Shown here: piece after piece, positions 53,836 to 64,000 of the stretch
How positions within the stretch are numbered: the stretch's first letter is position 1
Layout of the letters: the number at the start of each line of letters is the position of its first letter
NCBI GenBank assembly: GCA_030847615.1
Contig: JAUMIR010000002.1
Location: 238,719,809 to 238,783,808, forward strand
DNA length: 64,000 bases
Direction: 5' to 3'
Source: Gambelia wislizenii
Taxonomy: Eukaryota; Chordata; Lepidosauria; Squamata; Crotaphytidae
Program-made: the position numbers and the translations under genes
The notes under the pieces: model-generated
Told to the model about the DNA's origin: nothing
The model's input: only the letters and a program-made list of their open reading frames with translations
The model's database searches: none

Positions 53836-54071
53836 TATTTCTTAACAGAATGCTCAGCTGCACTCTTAAGATACTGCAATGCTAGAAATTTGGGGAATGG
53901 AGGGAAATTTAATTGGGAGAGCAGAATTCTTAATGGGGGGGCAATGCTCCCCCCTGTAACTATACCTCTGAACAGCAGTTATCCCCAGGCCATTCCTCCT
54001 GAGCGATCCCTTGGACACAGTGCTGTGTGCCATATAGTCTGTCCTGGACCTTCTAAGCTAACCTGCTGCCC

Positions 54072-54444
54072 TATGCCCTCCAACATTTCATAGATGAAAA
54101 CTGGGACGTATGTGGCCAGGCAACATCAGAGTGTGGTCAAGGTGGCAAAAGTTATTAAAGAACAACATGCAAGCTAGGGGAGGCTGCAGAAGTTTGCTTT
54201 TGCCTGACCCTCCTGGGAAGGGCAAGATTCTGCTCCCTTCCACTCCTCTCCCCACTGCTGAGTTGAGTACAAACTACTTTTGCATTTTGAATTCTGTTTG
54301 TAGCAACTGAAGTAAGCTGAGAACAAAGGGGGGAAGTAGTAGGAGGAGAGAGAAACTGGGACATTTTAAAAGCAGATGAAAAAAGTGGGGTGACAGAGGA
54401 TTTATCAGGATGGTCCCTGCCAAATCAGGGCAGTTTGGGGGCTA
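54072..54444 (-). mobile_element. Non-autonomous element D, copy 3
   Basis: Inverse of copy 2: 'GTTTGCTTTTGCCTGA', 'GCAACTGAAGTAAGCTGAG' and 'CATTTTAAAAGCAGATG'. Ends ATGCCCTCCAAC and TTTGGGGGCTAT. Confidence 0.7.
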
Positions 54445-54757
54445 TGCTGCCCTCAGGTGTGATGGAGGCTGTGTACCACTGCTGAAGGACCATTCAACTG
54501 CCAGTGCAGTTGGCCTCTAGGTGGAGCAGAATGGTGGGCTGTGGTTGGGTTAAGGTGCCATCTTGCTTACCACCTCAGTCAGCAATGTTTCAGATCAGCC
54601 CTGAAAAGGATATGCAGAGTTTCACCACTGGAAAGCCCATTAACACCAGGTGACCTGGGGAAAAATGCACACATGCGAGTCTTCTGAGGAAGTAACACAC
54701 ATTGAAATAGGCATCTGCTTGTGAGTTTTGATCTTTTGCTGAGGCCTCATGCCTATC

Positions 54758-54976
54758 TAGGGCCAAATCCACACTACACAAACAATCCAGTTTGAAACTG
54801 GATTGTTTGCCATGGCTCCTTTCTGGGAGTTGTAGTTTTACAAGGTCTTTGAGCCTTCTCTTCCAAAGAGTGCTGGTGCCTCACCAAACTACAAACCCTA
54901 GGATTCTATAGGAAGGAGCCTTGGCAAATGATCCAGTTTTAAACTGGATTATTTGTGTAGTGTGGATTTGGCCTAG
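54758..54976. mobile_element. Palindromic MITE, family P, most symmetric copy, TSD TAG
   Basis: Element 54761-54973 (213 bp). GGCCAAATCCACACTACACA at the left, with the same sequence inverted at the right. TAG at 54758-54760 and 54974-54976. Arms also hold the inner palindrome AATCCAGTTTGAAACTGGATT. Confidence 0.85.
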
Positions 54977-55059
54977 GAATATTTCAGTGCTTGTATCCAG
55001 AAATGCCTTTTTAGGGTCTCGTCATTTGTTAATCTTTCAGCAACAATTAAAAACATTAG

Positions 55060-55310
55060 TATTGGGACAAACATTAGGCAGCACCTGTTTCTTTTTTAAC
55101 ACTTCTAAGTATTATTTCTCTGGTTGCAGCTGTTTTCTGTTTTTATTGGCATATTATATTGTTTACATTTATTACTATATTTTGTTATTTATTTTACTGT
55201 GGTCCATTTGCTTCTTTGCTGTAAGCTCTTGTACAGGCTTGGGAGTGGAAAGGTGTGATATAAATGTTCTTGATGATGATGGTGATTGATGGTGATGGTG
55301 ATTATGCAAG
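55060..55310 (+). repeat. LINE-type 3' tail with (GAT)n
   Basis: 'CTCTTGTACAGGCTTGGGAG', 'GGTGTGATATAAATGTTC' and GAT/GGT repeats at 55270-55300 have the form of L2-like 3' ends. Confidence 0.4.
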
Positions 55311-56044
55311 GACAACAACACATCTGATATTTACCTAGTCAAAACTTAAAATACCAGATGGACATTTCAGACGACAAAACTTGGAAGTAGAATTCCTTTT
55401 CCAGACCTCACATATGTCTAGTCAAAAATCATAATCTAAATCAGATTACTTAGGTTGCTGGGATATGAACCTGTATGCAGATCTGCTTCTGTTTTTGGCA
55501 TGGTATGTACTGTAAGTGGATGTGTTTGATGTTGACCTTTGAAGAAGTCCTGAGCTGAGTACACTCCCATGGTCCCCATACAATAGGCACCAGCAGGTTT
55601 GCCAGGAGACGAGAAGTAATGCACCAAGCAACATTATATCTGGGGTATTATGGGGAATTAAGAGGGTGGTTAGAAACCTAGTCACCTTACAATCTTTGGA
55701 GTGCTGAACCAGGAAAAAAAATATATTACAGTGGGGGCAACCAAGGCGGGTGTCAGTGGTGGACCCTACCAGAGCCATGGAGGCCATGCACTTTGCCAAG
55801 AATATACCAGCTCCTGGTGTTCACCATGCCTCTGCCATACCTGTTTAATGCAGTGTGGCTTTATATAGGCCAAGAAGCTCACTGTTGTCCAGTATTCTCT
55901 CATTCAAGATGCTACCTATTTCTTTTAAAAATATGGCATCCAGCAGTGAATTTGTGAACTGGACTGATCTAGGACAGGAAAATCTTTAGTTCTTGGGGTG
56001 TTTTGAACTATGACTCCCACAGCTCTTGTCTGCTGCAGATGGGT
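55311..56044. other. Anonymous sequence
   Basis: Nothing recognised. Confidence 0.3.
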
Positions 56045-56180
56045 AGCTGTTGGATCCTATGGTGGTGAGGTGGTGAATCCACTTTGAGTTTTAGTCTAAA
56101 GGTTCTGAACCATATCCCCCGCCCCAGATTCAGCATCTTTGGCAGCTCATTAAAGTTCAGACTAAAACCCAGGGAGGATA
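56045..56180. repeat. Family W palindromic repeat, copy 4
   Basis: 'GAGTTTTAGTCTAAAGGTTC' and 'TTAAAGTTCAGACTAAAACCC' are inverse halves. Confidence 0.55.
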
Positions 56181-56518
56181 GTTTAATTGCTTGTAAAAGT
56201 AACATTAGTATATATATTTATTGATGTCCTTGTATGTTTTAAATTTGTTCTGGTTTTAATATGCTATGAGCCAGCATGTTGGACTATGACTCTAGAGACC
56301 AGGGTTCGAATCCCTGCTCATCCATGAAACCCATTGGTTGACCTTGGCCAAGTCACACTCTCTCAGCCTCAGAGGGAAGTAAAGGCAAGCACCCTCTGAA
56401 CAAATGTCGGAAATTAATTGAAGGGACACAACAAGAAGAAGCCACTTTGAGTTCCATTCTTGGGGAAAAGGTGGCATATAAATGAATAAAATAATGATAA
56501 TGGTGATGATGATGATAA
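56173..56518 (+). repeat. LINE 3' tail split by a Sauria SINE
   Basis: Left 56173-56268 ('TTTAAATTTGTTCTGG') and right 56442-56518 ('CCACTTTGAGTTCC', 'AGGTGGCATATAAATG', then ATA/GAT repeats) form a typical LINE 3' end. Confidence 0.45.
56269..56441 (+). mobile_element. Sauria-type SINE (internally shortened)
   Basis: 'GAGCCAGCATGTTGGACTAT', 'CAGGGTTCGAATCCCTGC', 'GACCTTGGCCAAGTCACACT' and tail 'AATTGAAGGGACACAACAAG'. Part of the tail region is deleted. Confidence 0.8.
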
Positions 56519-57231
56519 TTTAACTCTCTTCTTCCAGCAGCAAAGGCACAACTACTGTACATTATAAGTATAGCATAATGAGGGACAACTTAATTCCTTT
56601 TGCAGTTTAATGTAGTTTTAGTTAATTCTGATATGTTTTTAAAGGTAACATGAAAAATAGGAAAGCAAAGTGCTACTTTAAAAAAATTTTTTTTTAAAAA
56701 GTATTTAAAAAGTATAAAAGCCAGTAAAAGTAGTTAGTACCCGCACCTGAACCTTTAATAATAATTATAGTGGTTGTATTTTCCAACCAAGCACACAAAG
56801 CAGAGTCCAGTTTAAGGGACATTTACACAGGAGTAAATGCTAGTGCAACAGGGTTCTGAGATGCAAAGTACAGCTGTATTCTTTGCTTGACTACTCAGGA
56901 GGAAGCTCCTGTGCAGCAAGTGTTGGGCAGCACAGCTCTCTTCTATGCATATCTACTCAGAAGTTTAAATACATAGCTCTTAAAACTTTAAAGGTGCTTA
57001 AAGGGCAGGCTGTTTGCAGTTCCAATGCCTTTTATCACAGCTTGGAGGCAACAACAGGGCTTCCCTATACAGTGCTGAAGAAAAGCTGTCTTTCTTCTGC
57101 TCTGACCAAGGAAACCCCAGGCCAGTCATAGATAGATGCAGTATTGGAGGGAGAAGGGATGAGGCCAACTGAAGATGTTCACAGGGCTGGATTTGTATTC
57201 CTCTCTGCCTACAGCATAGGTATGGCCTTCT

Positions 57232-57345
57232 ATGATGATGTTAAACTGCAAGTCCCATCATCACTAGCCCATGGTCAGGGATGTAGTCCAATATTATCAA
57301 CAGGGCCTCATGGTTCCCAGTCTTGTGCTAGAAGTTTCCCCATCC
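57232..57345. repeat. Family G palindromic repeat
   Basis: 'AAACTGCAAGTCCCATCATC', 'GGGATGTAGTCCAATATTA' and 'AAGTTTCCCCATCCCTG'. Confidence 0.45.
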
Positions 57346-57411
57346 CTGGTACACAGTGAGTGACAATAGGTCCCCAAAACTGAAAGAAAAGTGTCTGTTT
57401 CAATCCTACCA

Positions 57412-58687
57412 GGGACCCTTTTCACACTGTACAGTTATAGTGCTATGATTCTACTTGAACCTCCATGGTTCTGTCCTGTGGAATCCTGGGATTTGCAGTT
57501 CAGGGAGAAGCCTTTGGAGGCCTCAGCCAGAGAGCTCCTCTGGAGCCTCTGATCAAACAACACCAGGGTGCCAGTTACACGACAGAAATTGTCGCGTTGC
57601 CTACCGTGACATAGTGATCACGAATCCGCCCCTCGCTGTTTATACGATTTATGTCTCTGATCTGGATATCCCGGGTGGTCCCGTGACTGATATTTACACA
57701 TCCATAGTTCCGCTTTTGTTTAGGTTTTAAATTTTTTTTTTTTGGCTGTCAATCAAAGATGCGATTACTCTTGTTTTCACAACCTCGGTGCCACGAGCGA
57801 TGCTATTGGCTGGCTGGGGGGAGAGAGAGAGGGGGGCAGAGGTTTGTTATTCGCACTTGCTTCTTGAACATTTTAACCCTTTCAGTACAGGCTGAAAGCA
57901 TTTTGAAACATCCAGACAGATCTTTCAGCTCAGACGCAGGGCTTTCCTTTTGAAATCAAGCTGAGTGCTTTGAAAGCAAGCTGAGTGCTTTCCTTTTGAA
58001 ATCAAGAACCCCTACGGCTGGCTGCAGAGATGGCTATAGGCAGGTGTTTTGAAAGACACAAACACAGAGAGGGGGAATTAAAGGGTGCTAATTCGCTCAG
58101 AGGCTTGAATATTTTAATGTGCCAGGGAGGTGACCAAGCTACTACGATCTCTCTGTAACATGCAGTTGAGGAAAAGGTAAAGCTGAAGGGTTTGCAGTGT
58201 AGAAATCCATTTAAAAAGGTAATTGAGTACATGCGCGCGCACACACACACATCAACCTTTGTGCAGCTGGAAGGGATGCCTTTGTTTTCGGCTGGTGAGG
58301 CTGGATCTGTTGAACGGGTGACTGACCCCTCCTTTTCTGGTCCCTGAGCTCTAAGCCCGCCCCCAGTCACCATTTCTGGTCATCCCAGTACCGAGACTTT
58401 TTGTCCCACGCTGTTTACATTTCTGATTTTCTGAATCCTCCAGTGACTTTTTTAAAAACCGGCACAACCTGCGGGACTGGAAGTCCCACAGGTTGAGGGA
58501 TAAAAGGTGTCCCCCCTTCCGAAAATCACGTACCCGACCCGATGTACGTGTAAACTGCCAGGGATCGACACGAATTCTTCCCAGGACATTTTCATCGTGT
58601 AAACGGCCCCCAGGATTCATTAGGAGGCAGCCAGAGCAGTTGAAAGAGAAACCAGTGCTACGAGTGTGTATTGTGAAAGGACTCCTG
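57412..58687. mobile_element. Palindromic MITE, family P, split by a ~1-kb insertion
   Basis: Left half 57412-57563 ('CACTGTACAGTTATAGTGC', 'CCTGGGATTTGCAGTTCAG') and right half 58614-58687 ('GATTCATTAGGAGGCAGCC', 'AGTTGAAAGAGAAACC', 'TGTATTGTGAAAGGACTCC') reconstitute the P order. Confidence 0.7.
57564..58613. mobile_element. Harbinger-like element, TSD CAG, inserted in P
   Basis: Element 57567-58610. Ends GGTGCCAGTTACACGA and inverse of GGGGCCGTTTACACGA (13 of 16 match). CAG at 57564-57566 and 58611-58613. CpG-bearing, no recognisable transposase. CWG/TWA triplet TSDs are usual for PIF/Harbinger. A direct duplication around 'GCTGAGTGCTTTCCTTTTGA' lies at 57940-58000. Confidence 0.7.
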
Positions 58688-61429
58688 GAGATGCCTAAAA
58701 CTGAACCTGAGCTGCATGCTCTTTCCAACTGAATGGCCCTCTTTCCCTGGCTCATCTATGTTGTGGTTGGCTGCTGTCAGGATAGCATTAATAACTCTGG
58801 GCAAGGAGCCCCGTGGGGATTTGTCCTCATGACAAAACAGAATCAAAGACCAGGAGGAATGTGCCACACCAGCTCCTTCCCGACACTCCATGCCTCTTGC
58901 TATGGCTTTACCATGAGGCAGAGTGAGGTGGGTGCTTCAGGCAGCAGATGCTGGAGGGCAGGCAAAGGCAGCAGCGTATTGAAGGACCAAGTTGTATGTA
59001 TCACACCACCTGCCTTGCTTACCCACGACAACCTGCTGACATCAGTGTGGTGGAAGACACTCTCCCATGACCAATAAGAAAGTAACATTAAAATACCAGA
59101 CCAGATGGATTCCGAGTGTGCGAGGGAAAGAGAGCCATCTTGTCCTTTACCTCTGGCAAAAAATGGTTTTGGGTCAACTCTGGACATAAGCTGCTCATAA
59201 CAACCAGTTTCACCAACCTTACAGGCATGCCTGCTCTCTTTTCTCAGTGTCCTTCACAACACCATCTCTCTCTTTCTCATTCTCTCCCTCTCCTTCTCTG
59301 TCATTGCCTGTGGGGGAGTCCTTGCAACCAATTCATTGCCTTACTTATTATTTTCTGTTTTAGTACTCTGATATCTCAGCTGCTGGTTGCACAACCTTGT
59401 CCTGCCGATCTTCCCAATGCCCCGGGCACCTTCTTTCTCCAGCCCCAGGCCTAGCATAGCACTGTTATTTTAATGTCTCACATAAGGTGGTTTCAGAGAT
59501 GCTGGAAGGCAGCTCCCCGTCCCATTGGGGAGCCATTCCAGAAGAAGTTTCAGCCTCCATCTTCCTTTGCTTGATTCCAGCTCATTGCTTCTGCCCTCAG
59601 GATCCTGCGTCATTCCTTGCTGCAGCAGCAAAAGGGCGAAGACAGGATTAATTGTACCCTGGGGGATAGAGAGCTTGAAAGAGAGTCTGCCTTTGGTTCA
59701 GGGTCACAATCAGGACAGGAGAATGCAGCTCTGCCCCATACCTGCAGATCTGTGCTTCATCTTTGTGCTGTCTGTAAATCTAAGATTTGTATACCATTCA
59801 GATTCTGAGAATGAGAACTGTGTGAAACATTACCGTCTGTTAACCGCAGTACTGGGAGAAGGTAAGAGTTTGTGTAGGATCTGGCACAACAAGCAGTGTC
59901 ACAATGTGTGGGGGTATTGCTCCAGGAACACAAGCACCAGGGCATGAAACCAGAGCAGGGATGTAAGTCAATGATTTACCATGCACAGATCAGCCACCAT
60001 TTTGAGACATGATGCACAAAATGACAACCTTGTCCAGTTTGGGCTAAATTTTCTCTAACCAAGGGGCTGAGCCACAATATGAGTCATCCAGATGTGGGGG
60101 CAGATGACATAGCTAGGCTGGGCAGGATATGGGAGGGAAAGTAGGAGTTGGCCTAACAGAATCTGGAGTCCAACCCAAGCAGGACGTATCCTCCAGGAAG
60201 GACTATGTTCCTGAAGTGAAGATCCAGGGAATTTGAGCTGCTGTCACTTGGAACTTTGAATGCTGATATCCCTTTGAATGGCCTCCAGTTGTGTCATGTG
60301 TCCTAACTAGTGGGACCTCTAGGACAGTAGAGAACCTTGGATGATGGGTAGACAACACTTAAAAGATCTGAATCAGAGCTTTGGCAAGTTATTTTTTGAA
60401 CTAAAAATGGTACAGATTCCTGACTCCTATCCCTGGGTGAGAGAATCCTGAATGCTCTAGTAAAACAAAAAGAGTTGTAGTTCCAAAACTAACTTTTCTG
60501 AGCTCTGGCATGATCTGCCCTTCACTAGTTCAGAATCTAATAAACCTCTTTCTCTCCCTGCTTCCCCATTCCTCCTCAGATAGATCTTCAGAGAATCCTT
60601 CCTTCTCCCTGAGGTGCCAAGTCCAGCTTGCTGAGAACCTATGAGTTCTCCTGGGAAGACAGTTCTATTTACTGCCAGATGAGTCTGGGGGCTAGCACAG
60701 AAAAATGAGTGTGGGGAAGATGGGCAGAAACATTCTGGGAGCAAAGATGACTTAGGAGTGTTCCTTATTGTCCTATGCTCCAGTCAGCAAGTGGCCCAGG
60801 AAGAAGGTGGTTGGGGTACAAGAGTTCTTGGGTAGTTAATCTCAAGGTCAGTCACAGACTATTCAAACAAGATGAAGCAAGAGGGTGGTGGTCAACTGAT
60901 CCAGAGGTTTTTACAGCAATTCAGTAGTCCTGATACAAGAAGCCAGCGAGGAGTCAACAGAATAATCAAATCTTAGCCAATCCAAGAAAACACAAATGCC
61001 AAAAAATACTGCCAGTCACCTAGATAAAATGGTTGCACACAACAGAGATGTTGGGGAGCTACTGGGAGATTTATAGGCAGCTGTCTAAACATGCTGGGTG
61101 CCTAATTAATCAGTATCTCATATTTAACAGCTGCTGGGAGCAGTCTACTCTCTCCTTATATCTTTGCCAATCTGAGAAGGATGGCATTGTGTCTTCAGTG
61201 TTGTCCACCTGCTGCTGGATAGTAGCCCCCACCCCTCTGCCTCAGCCCCCAGCTCCTCAGACTTGGAGAGACCACTGTCATCAGGAACTGTACATTCCTG
61301 GACATCTGTCTGTGTTTGGATCTTTGAACTGCAAAGGGTGAGTTATGACACTTAGCCCAGGTCAGACTATCCATCAATCTTTGTGTTGTTCACCCTGACT
61401 GGCAGCCTTTCTCAGCTACTTAGTCCTTT
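58688..61429. other. Long anonymous interval
   Basis: No repeat family, RNA gene or exon recognised in about 2.7 kb. Frames of up to 140 codons have no motif. Pyrimidine tract at 59260-59305. Confidence 0.3.
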
Positions 61430-61545
61430 TCATCAGAGATGAACCCAGAACCTCCTGTGAGCCTGGGTCTAGGATTGAACCCGGGGCCTTCTGTGTAGAA
61501 GGCAAGCAGCTTCCCCCTAGTACTCACCCATGTGCTTCCCTAAAG
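61430..61545 (-). mobile_element. tRNA-derived SINE head
   Basis: Minus strand reads 'GGGTGAGTACTAGGGGGAAG', 'GCCTTCTACACAGAAGGCC' and B-box-like 'CCCGGGTTCAATCC'. No cloverleaf with intact acceptor stem, so a SINE or tRNA pseudogene rather than a tRNA gene. Confidence 0.45.
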
Positions 61546-62315
61546 GTCTTTCATTTGTCTTGGAATTAGCTCTGTTGGCCCATCAGAAACATTGGAGCAG
61601 ACTTTCAAAATTGATTGTGACTGACATCCTGCATAAGTGGATGAATTTATTTTTGCTTGCGGTTACATTTTTGGACTATATAACTATAATTCCCAGCCAA
61701 GCTGGGAGAGTCTAAGGGGTTTAATCTTTTTTTAAAAATTCAACACTCTAGTTGCAACTGTCATGACCAATATCTTCTAGAGTCCTGTCTAAAAAACCCA
61801 GAGTGGATATAACACAGTTATAGGGAAAAGGAAGGAATGCTTGGAAAGCTATTTCAGACAAGGAACTGGTTATTGTTAGTTCCAAGCCCCTCAAGCTAAA
61901 GCGCACTCAAGAAGTGGCTCATGGAATCTCTGTTTAACTAAAGATCATGGAAACCCAAAGAGGGTTATATTCCTCTTCCACCTACAACTCCACTCCATCT
62001 GGAAAAGCATCACTGCTCTTCCCACTGAGCAACATTGCCTGCCCTCCATCACAAGGGTCTCCTCTCTGCATATCCATTGTTTCCATCCTGCTCAGCAATG
62101 TCTCCAGGCCCAAATCCAACACTTGCACAGTTTCTCCTGGTTATGCCTTAGTTATTGCAGAAAGGAATTAATTACATGTCATTTATTATTCAAGATAATC
62201 AAGGGCAAAAGGCAACGTTTTGAGATTTCTAGAATTCCTGTGCAGCATTTGGGTCACTATTCCCTCCCATACGCTTTGAAGATTAAACTAAGCATTTCTC
62301 ATACATTCTCAAGTG
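61546..62315. other. Anonymous sequence
   Basis: Nothing recognised. Confidence 0.3.
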
Positions 62316-62563
62316 TACAGGTTGCCTCCCACATGCATGGGACCAGTACCTTTGGTTTCACTTACCCATTGTCAGAAACATATGGCCTCTCTAGGCATTT
62401 TCTTGGCCCTCCAATGTGTGCTGGGGATGCCTAGAGAGGTGGTCTGTCTAGGCATTTCCTAGGTCCTCCAGCATGATTCCACGGGGTTTGCTATTACCTG
62501 CAGTTTCAAGTATTTGTGGTAAGCCTGGAAACGTATCCCCTGTGTGTATGGGGGTGACCAGTA
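62316..62563. mobile_element. Mariner-like MITE, TA-flanked
   Basis: Element 62318-62561: CAGGTTGCCTCCCACATGC at the left, 'GTATGGGGGTGACCAG' at the right, TA on both sides. Internal 'CTCTCTAGGCATTTTC' duplicated as in 44967. Confidence 0.8.
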
Positions 62564-62988
62564 TTCCTACAGCCTAGACAAAGCAGCTGCATCTAGTTTA
62601 AAAGTCTGTGAATGCATTAAAAAAAATAGGTGACATTTCATTCAAGAATGGATTAAGAGACTCATACTTAAGGCCTCCCCCTTGTATTCCCTGCACAAAA
62701 CCATCAGCCTCCATTACATCTGGCACATTTGAGAGCCTACATCCATCTGCGTACCTTGTAGAAGCCAGATTCTGTTCATATACTTAGGCCCATGCATTCC
62801 ATTTCCAAGCAGTCAGAAACTGCAGGTCTCCAGGGCTTACCAGGGATCCATGTCCCTGTGAAGGAGGTAACTAGAGCTGACTGTGTTTTCTGTAAGATTT
62901 CTTTGCACATGTATGCAGAGATGTTACAATGTTCCCCTCTCGGCCCCCATCATGGTGTGATGGTCCTCGAAGGTTATGCCAGGAACAT
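62564..62988. other. Anonymous sequence
   Basis: Nothing recognised. Confidence 0.3.
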
Positions 62989-63333
62989 GTACTCTGCAGG
63001 GGTGTAGCTACAGAGGGATGGGGAGATGAAACAGGGAATTGTGCCCCATAAGGATTCTGCCCCCAAAGGAACATGCCCTTCCATTCTCAAATTTCCAGCA
63101 CTGCAGTAGCTTAAATCTTCAGATGAACATTTAGAACTACAGTTAGGCATCAAAGGAAAGGGGCAGGAACAGCTACCAAGGGACTGTGGACACAGCATAT
63201 ATGAGTTGTAGGTGTGAGCAGTTTTCAGCGTCTCACCTTCTGCAATGCTAGAAATTTGTCATGTGTGGCAGGGGGCTTGAATTCCTATTGAGGGGCTATG
63301 CGCTCAATAGGTAGCTATATCCCTGGTATGCTC
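62989..63333 (+). mobile_element. hAT-like element Q, uninterrupted copy
   Basis: Element 62997-63325 (329 bp): CAGGGGTGTAGCTAC at the left, GTAGCTATATCCCTG at the right. Flanking octamers GTACTCTG and GTATGCTC agree at five of eight bases. It gives the reference order of Q blocks. Confidence 0.75.
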
Positions 63334-63439
63334 TATAAGGTTCATGCTGTATAAGGAGATGCTGATTCAACTTGGGAAGGCCTCAAGGTCAGCTGTGGGG
63401 TGGAGTATGTGCCTATAATCGATGGCAATCCATGTCACT

Positions 63440-63590
63440 AGGATGGTGATCTGCTTCAGACTTTAGTCCTAACTTTAAAGGAACTATCCAAGGTGCTGGA
63501 CCCATCTGGGAGATAGGGTTCCACATCTTTGGATAACTCCTTTAATATTTGGACTAAAGCCCAGATTAAATCTGGGGTGATTCACCAGTA
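63440..63590. repeat. Family W palindromic repeat, copy 5
   Basis: 'GACTTTAGTCCTAACTTTAAAG', 'ACATCTTTGGATAACTCCTTT' and 'TTTGGACTAAAGCCCAG'; followed by 'GGTGATTCACCAG'. Confidence 0.55.
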
Positions 63591-64000
63591 TACCAGCATG
63601 GACACCATCAGCTGCCACAGCCTGCCATCCAGGGACCCGCTTTGGAAAGTACAGAGGAGCTCATCACCAGCTTCTTGGCTCTTAGTGCTACTATGCATAG
63701 AAATAGTTGTACCTTGGTGGAGGGATTTCCTGCTAGGGATGTGTAGAAATGCTTGCCAATATTCTTGTCCTCCGTGAGGAAGATTCTTTAACATATCAAG
63801 ATGGCCTGTTAAATAAAGACAATAATAATTGCTTATGATTTTTTTTCATATTTTATGAACATTTCTTGTGCAAACCATTGCTTTCCCCACAAAAATCATT
63901 TTTGTGTATTTTTGCTCAAAATCCACTTTTTGTGCAAAAATGTTTTTTTTTTGGCTACAAATTTTCACAAAAAGTCCCAAAATGTGAAAAATCACTCAAA
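63591..64000. other. Anonymous AT-rich end of window
   Basis: Poly-T runs and TTTTTGTG/CACAAAAA motifs after 63840 could form a hairpin-rich satellite-like stretch; no family recognised. Confidence 0.3.

Larger units (their letters stand above)
52995..53978 (-). mobile_element. hAT-like element Q, complete copy carrying two insertions
   Basis: Element 53003-53970, inverse orientation relative to 31588. Left TAGGGGTGTAGCTATGAGG, right 'TAACTATACCTCTG'. Flanks GGCAGCAG (52995-53002) and AACAGCAG (53971-53978) agree at six of eight bases. Interrupted by P copy 53129-53386 and a Tigger1-like element 53488-53835. Confidence 0.75.

Noticed and set aside
53003..53970. Internal inversion of the Q element
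   Set aside because: The middle first looked inverted, but Q ends are palindromic; reading the whole copy in reverse aligns left end, middle and right end in normal order.
58688..61429. Frames of 95-140 codons as novel genes
   Set aside because: No motif, no consistent codon signal, and overlapping frames on both strands of similar length.
61430..61545. tRNA gene on the minus strand
   Set aside because: B-box and a possible anticodon-like stem are visible, but no complete acceptor stem or cloverleaf could be drawn.

Overview
The window reads as vertebrate nuclear DNA, most probably from a squamate reptile (lizard). The main reasons are tRNA-derived SINEs with a Bov-B-like 3' end (the Sauria SINE arrangement), a Bov-B LINE fragment, many 5'-truncated CR1 LINEs ending in 8-bp ATTCTATG repeats, a 5S-rRNA-derived SINE, and a Ty1/copia-type LTR retrotransposon. 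I found no convincing host protein-coding exon, rRNA gene or functional tRNA gene. The window is repeat-rich intergenic or intronic DNA. Long open frames outside the transposable elements are chance frames or low-complexity translations.

Layout: 1-810 holds a possible solo LTR. 1.4-2.5 kb has a small DNA-transposon-like repeat followed by the 3' end of a LINE whose ORF ends in a Cys/His zinc finger (six copies in the window, called LINE-Zf). 3.9-10 kb is dominated by two non-coding DNA-transposon families (X at 3970 and 6118; Y at 4562, 7587, 9826 and 16356), a Sauria SINE with a perfect 13-bp target-site duplication (TSD), CR1 pieces and a 5S SINE. 13.9 and 40.8 kb each hold a copy of one hAT-like element with a perfect 8-bp TSD. 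17.9-18.7 kb is the longest CR1. 22.7-23.65 kb is a three-level nest (hAT-like Q, Sauria SINE, solo copia LTR). 25.2-25.9 kb is a ~660-bp foldback inserted with an 8-bp TSD. 26.9-31.1 kb is the copia element that supplied the solo LTR: its 3' LTR is complete, its 5' LTR is deleted internally, and its ORF carries four in-frame stops and a frameshift.

From 32.7 to 34.9 kb an inverted-terminal structure encloses a 114-bp minisatellite, a 330-bp foldback and a CpG-rich Harbinger-like element. The same 114-bp minisatellite recurs inverted at 51.7-52.1 kb. 35-47 kb holds Tigger/mariner-like elements flanked by TA, further LINE-Zf and CR1 tails and a tRNA SINE. 50-51.7 kb holds two apparently nested hAT-like elements. 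53.0-54.0 kb is a Q element interrupted by a palindromic P element and a Tigger1-like element. 57.4-58.7 kb is a P element split by a ~1-kb Harbinger-like element. 58.7-62.3 kb is mostly anonymous sequence.

The genes in this window do not form a pathway. What is informative is the order of insertion, which can be read from TSDs. Family names X, Y, P, Q, W, D, G and LINE-Zf are local labels. Superfamily assignments rest on TIRs and TSDs read by eye, without database searches.
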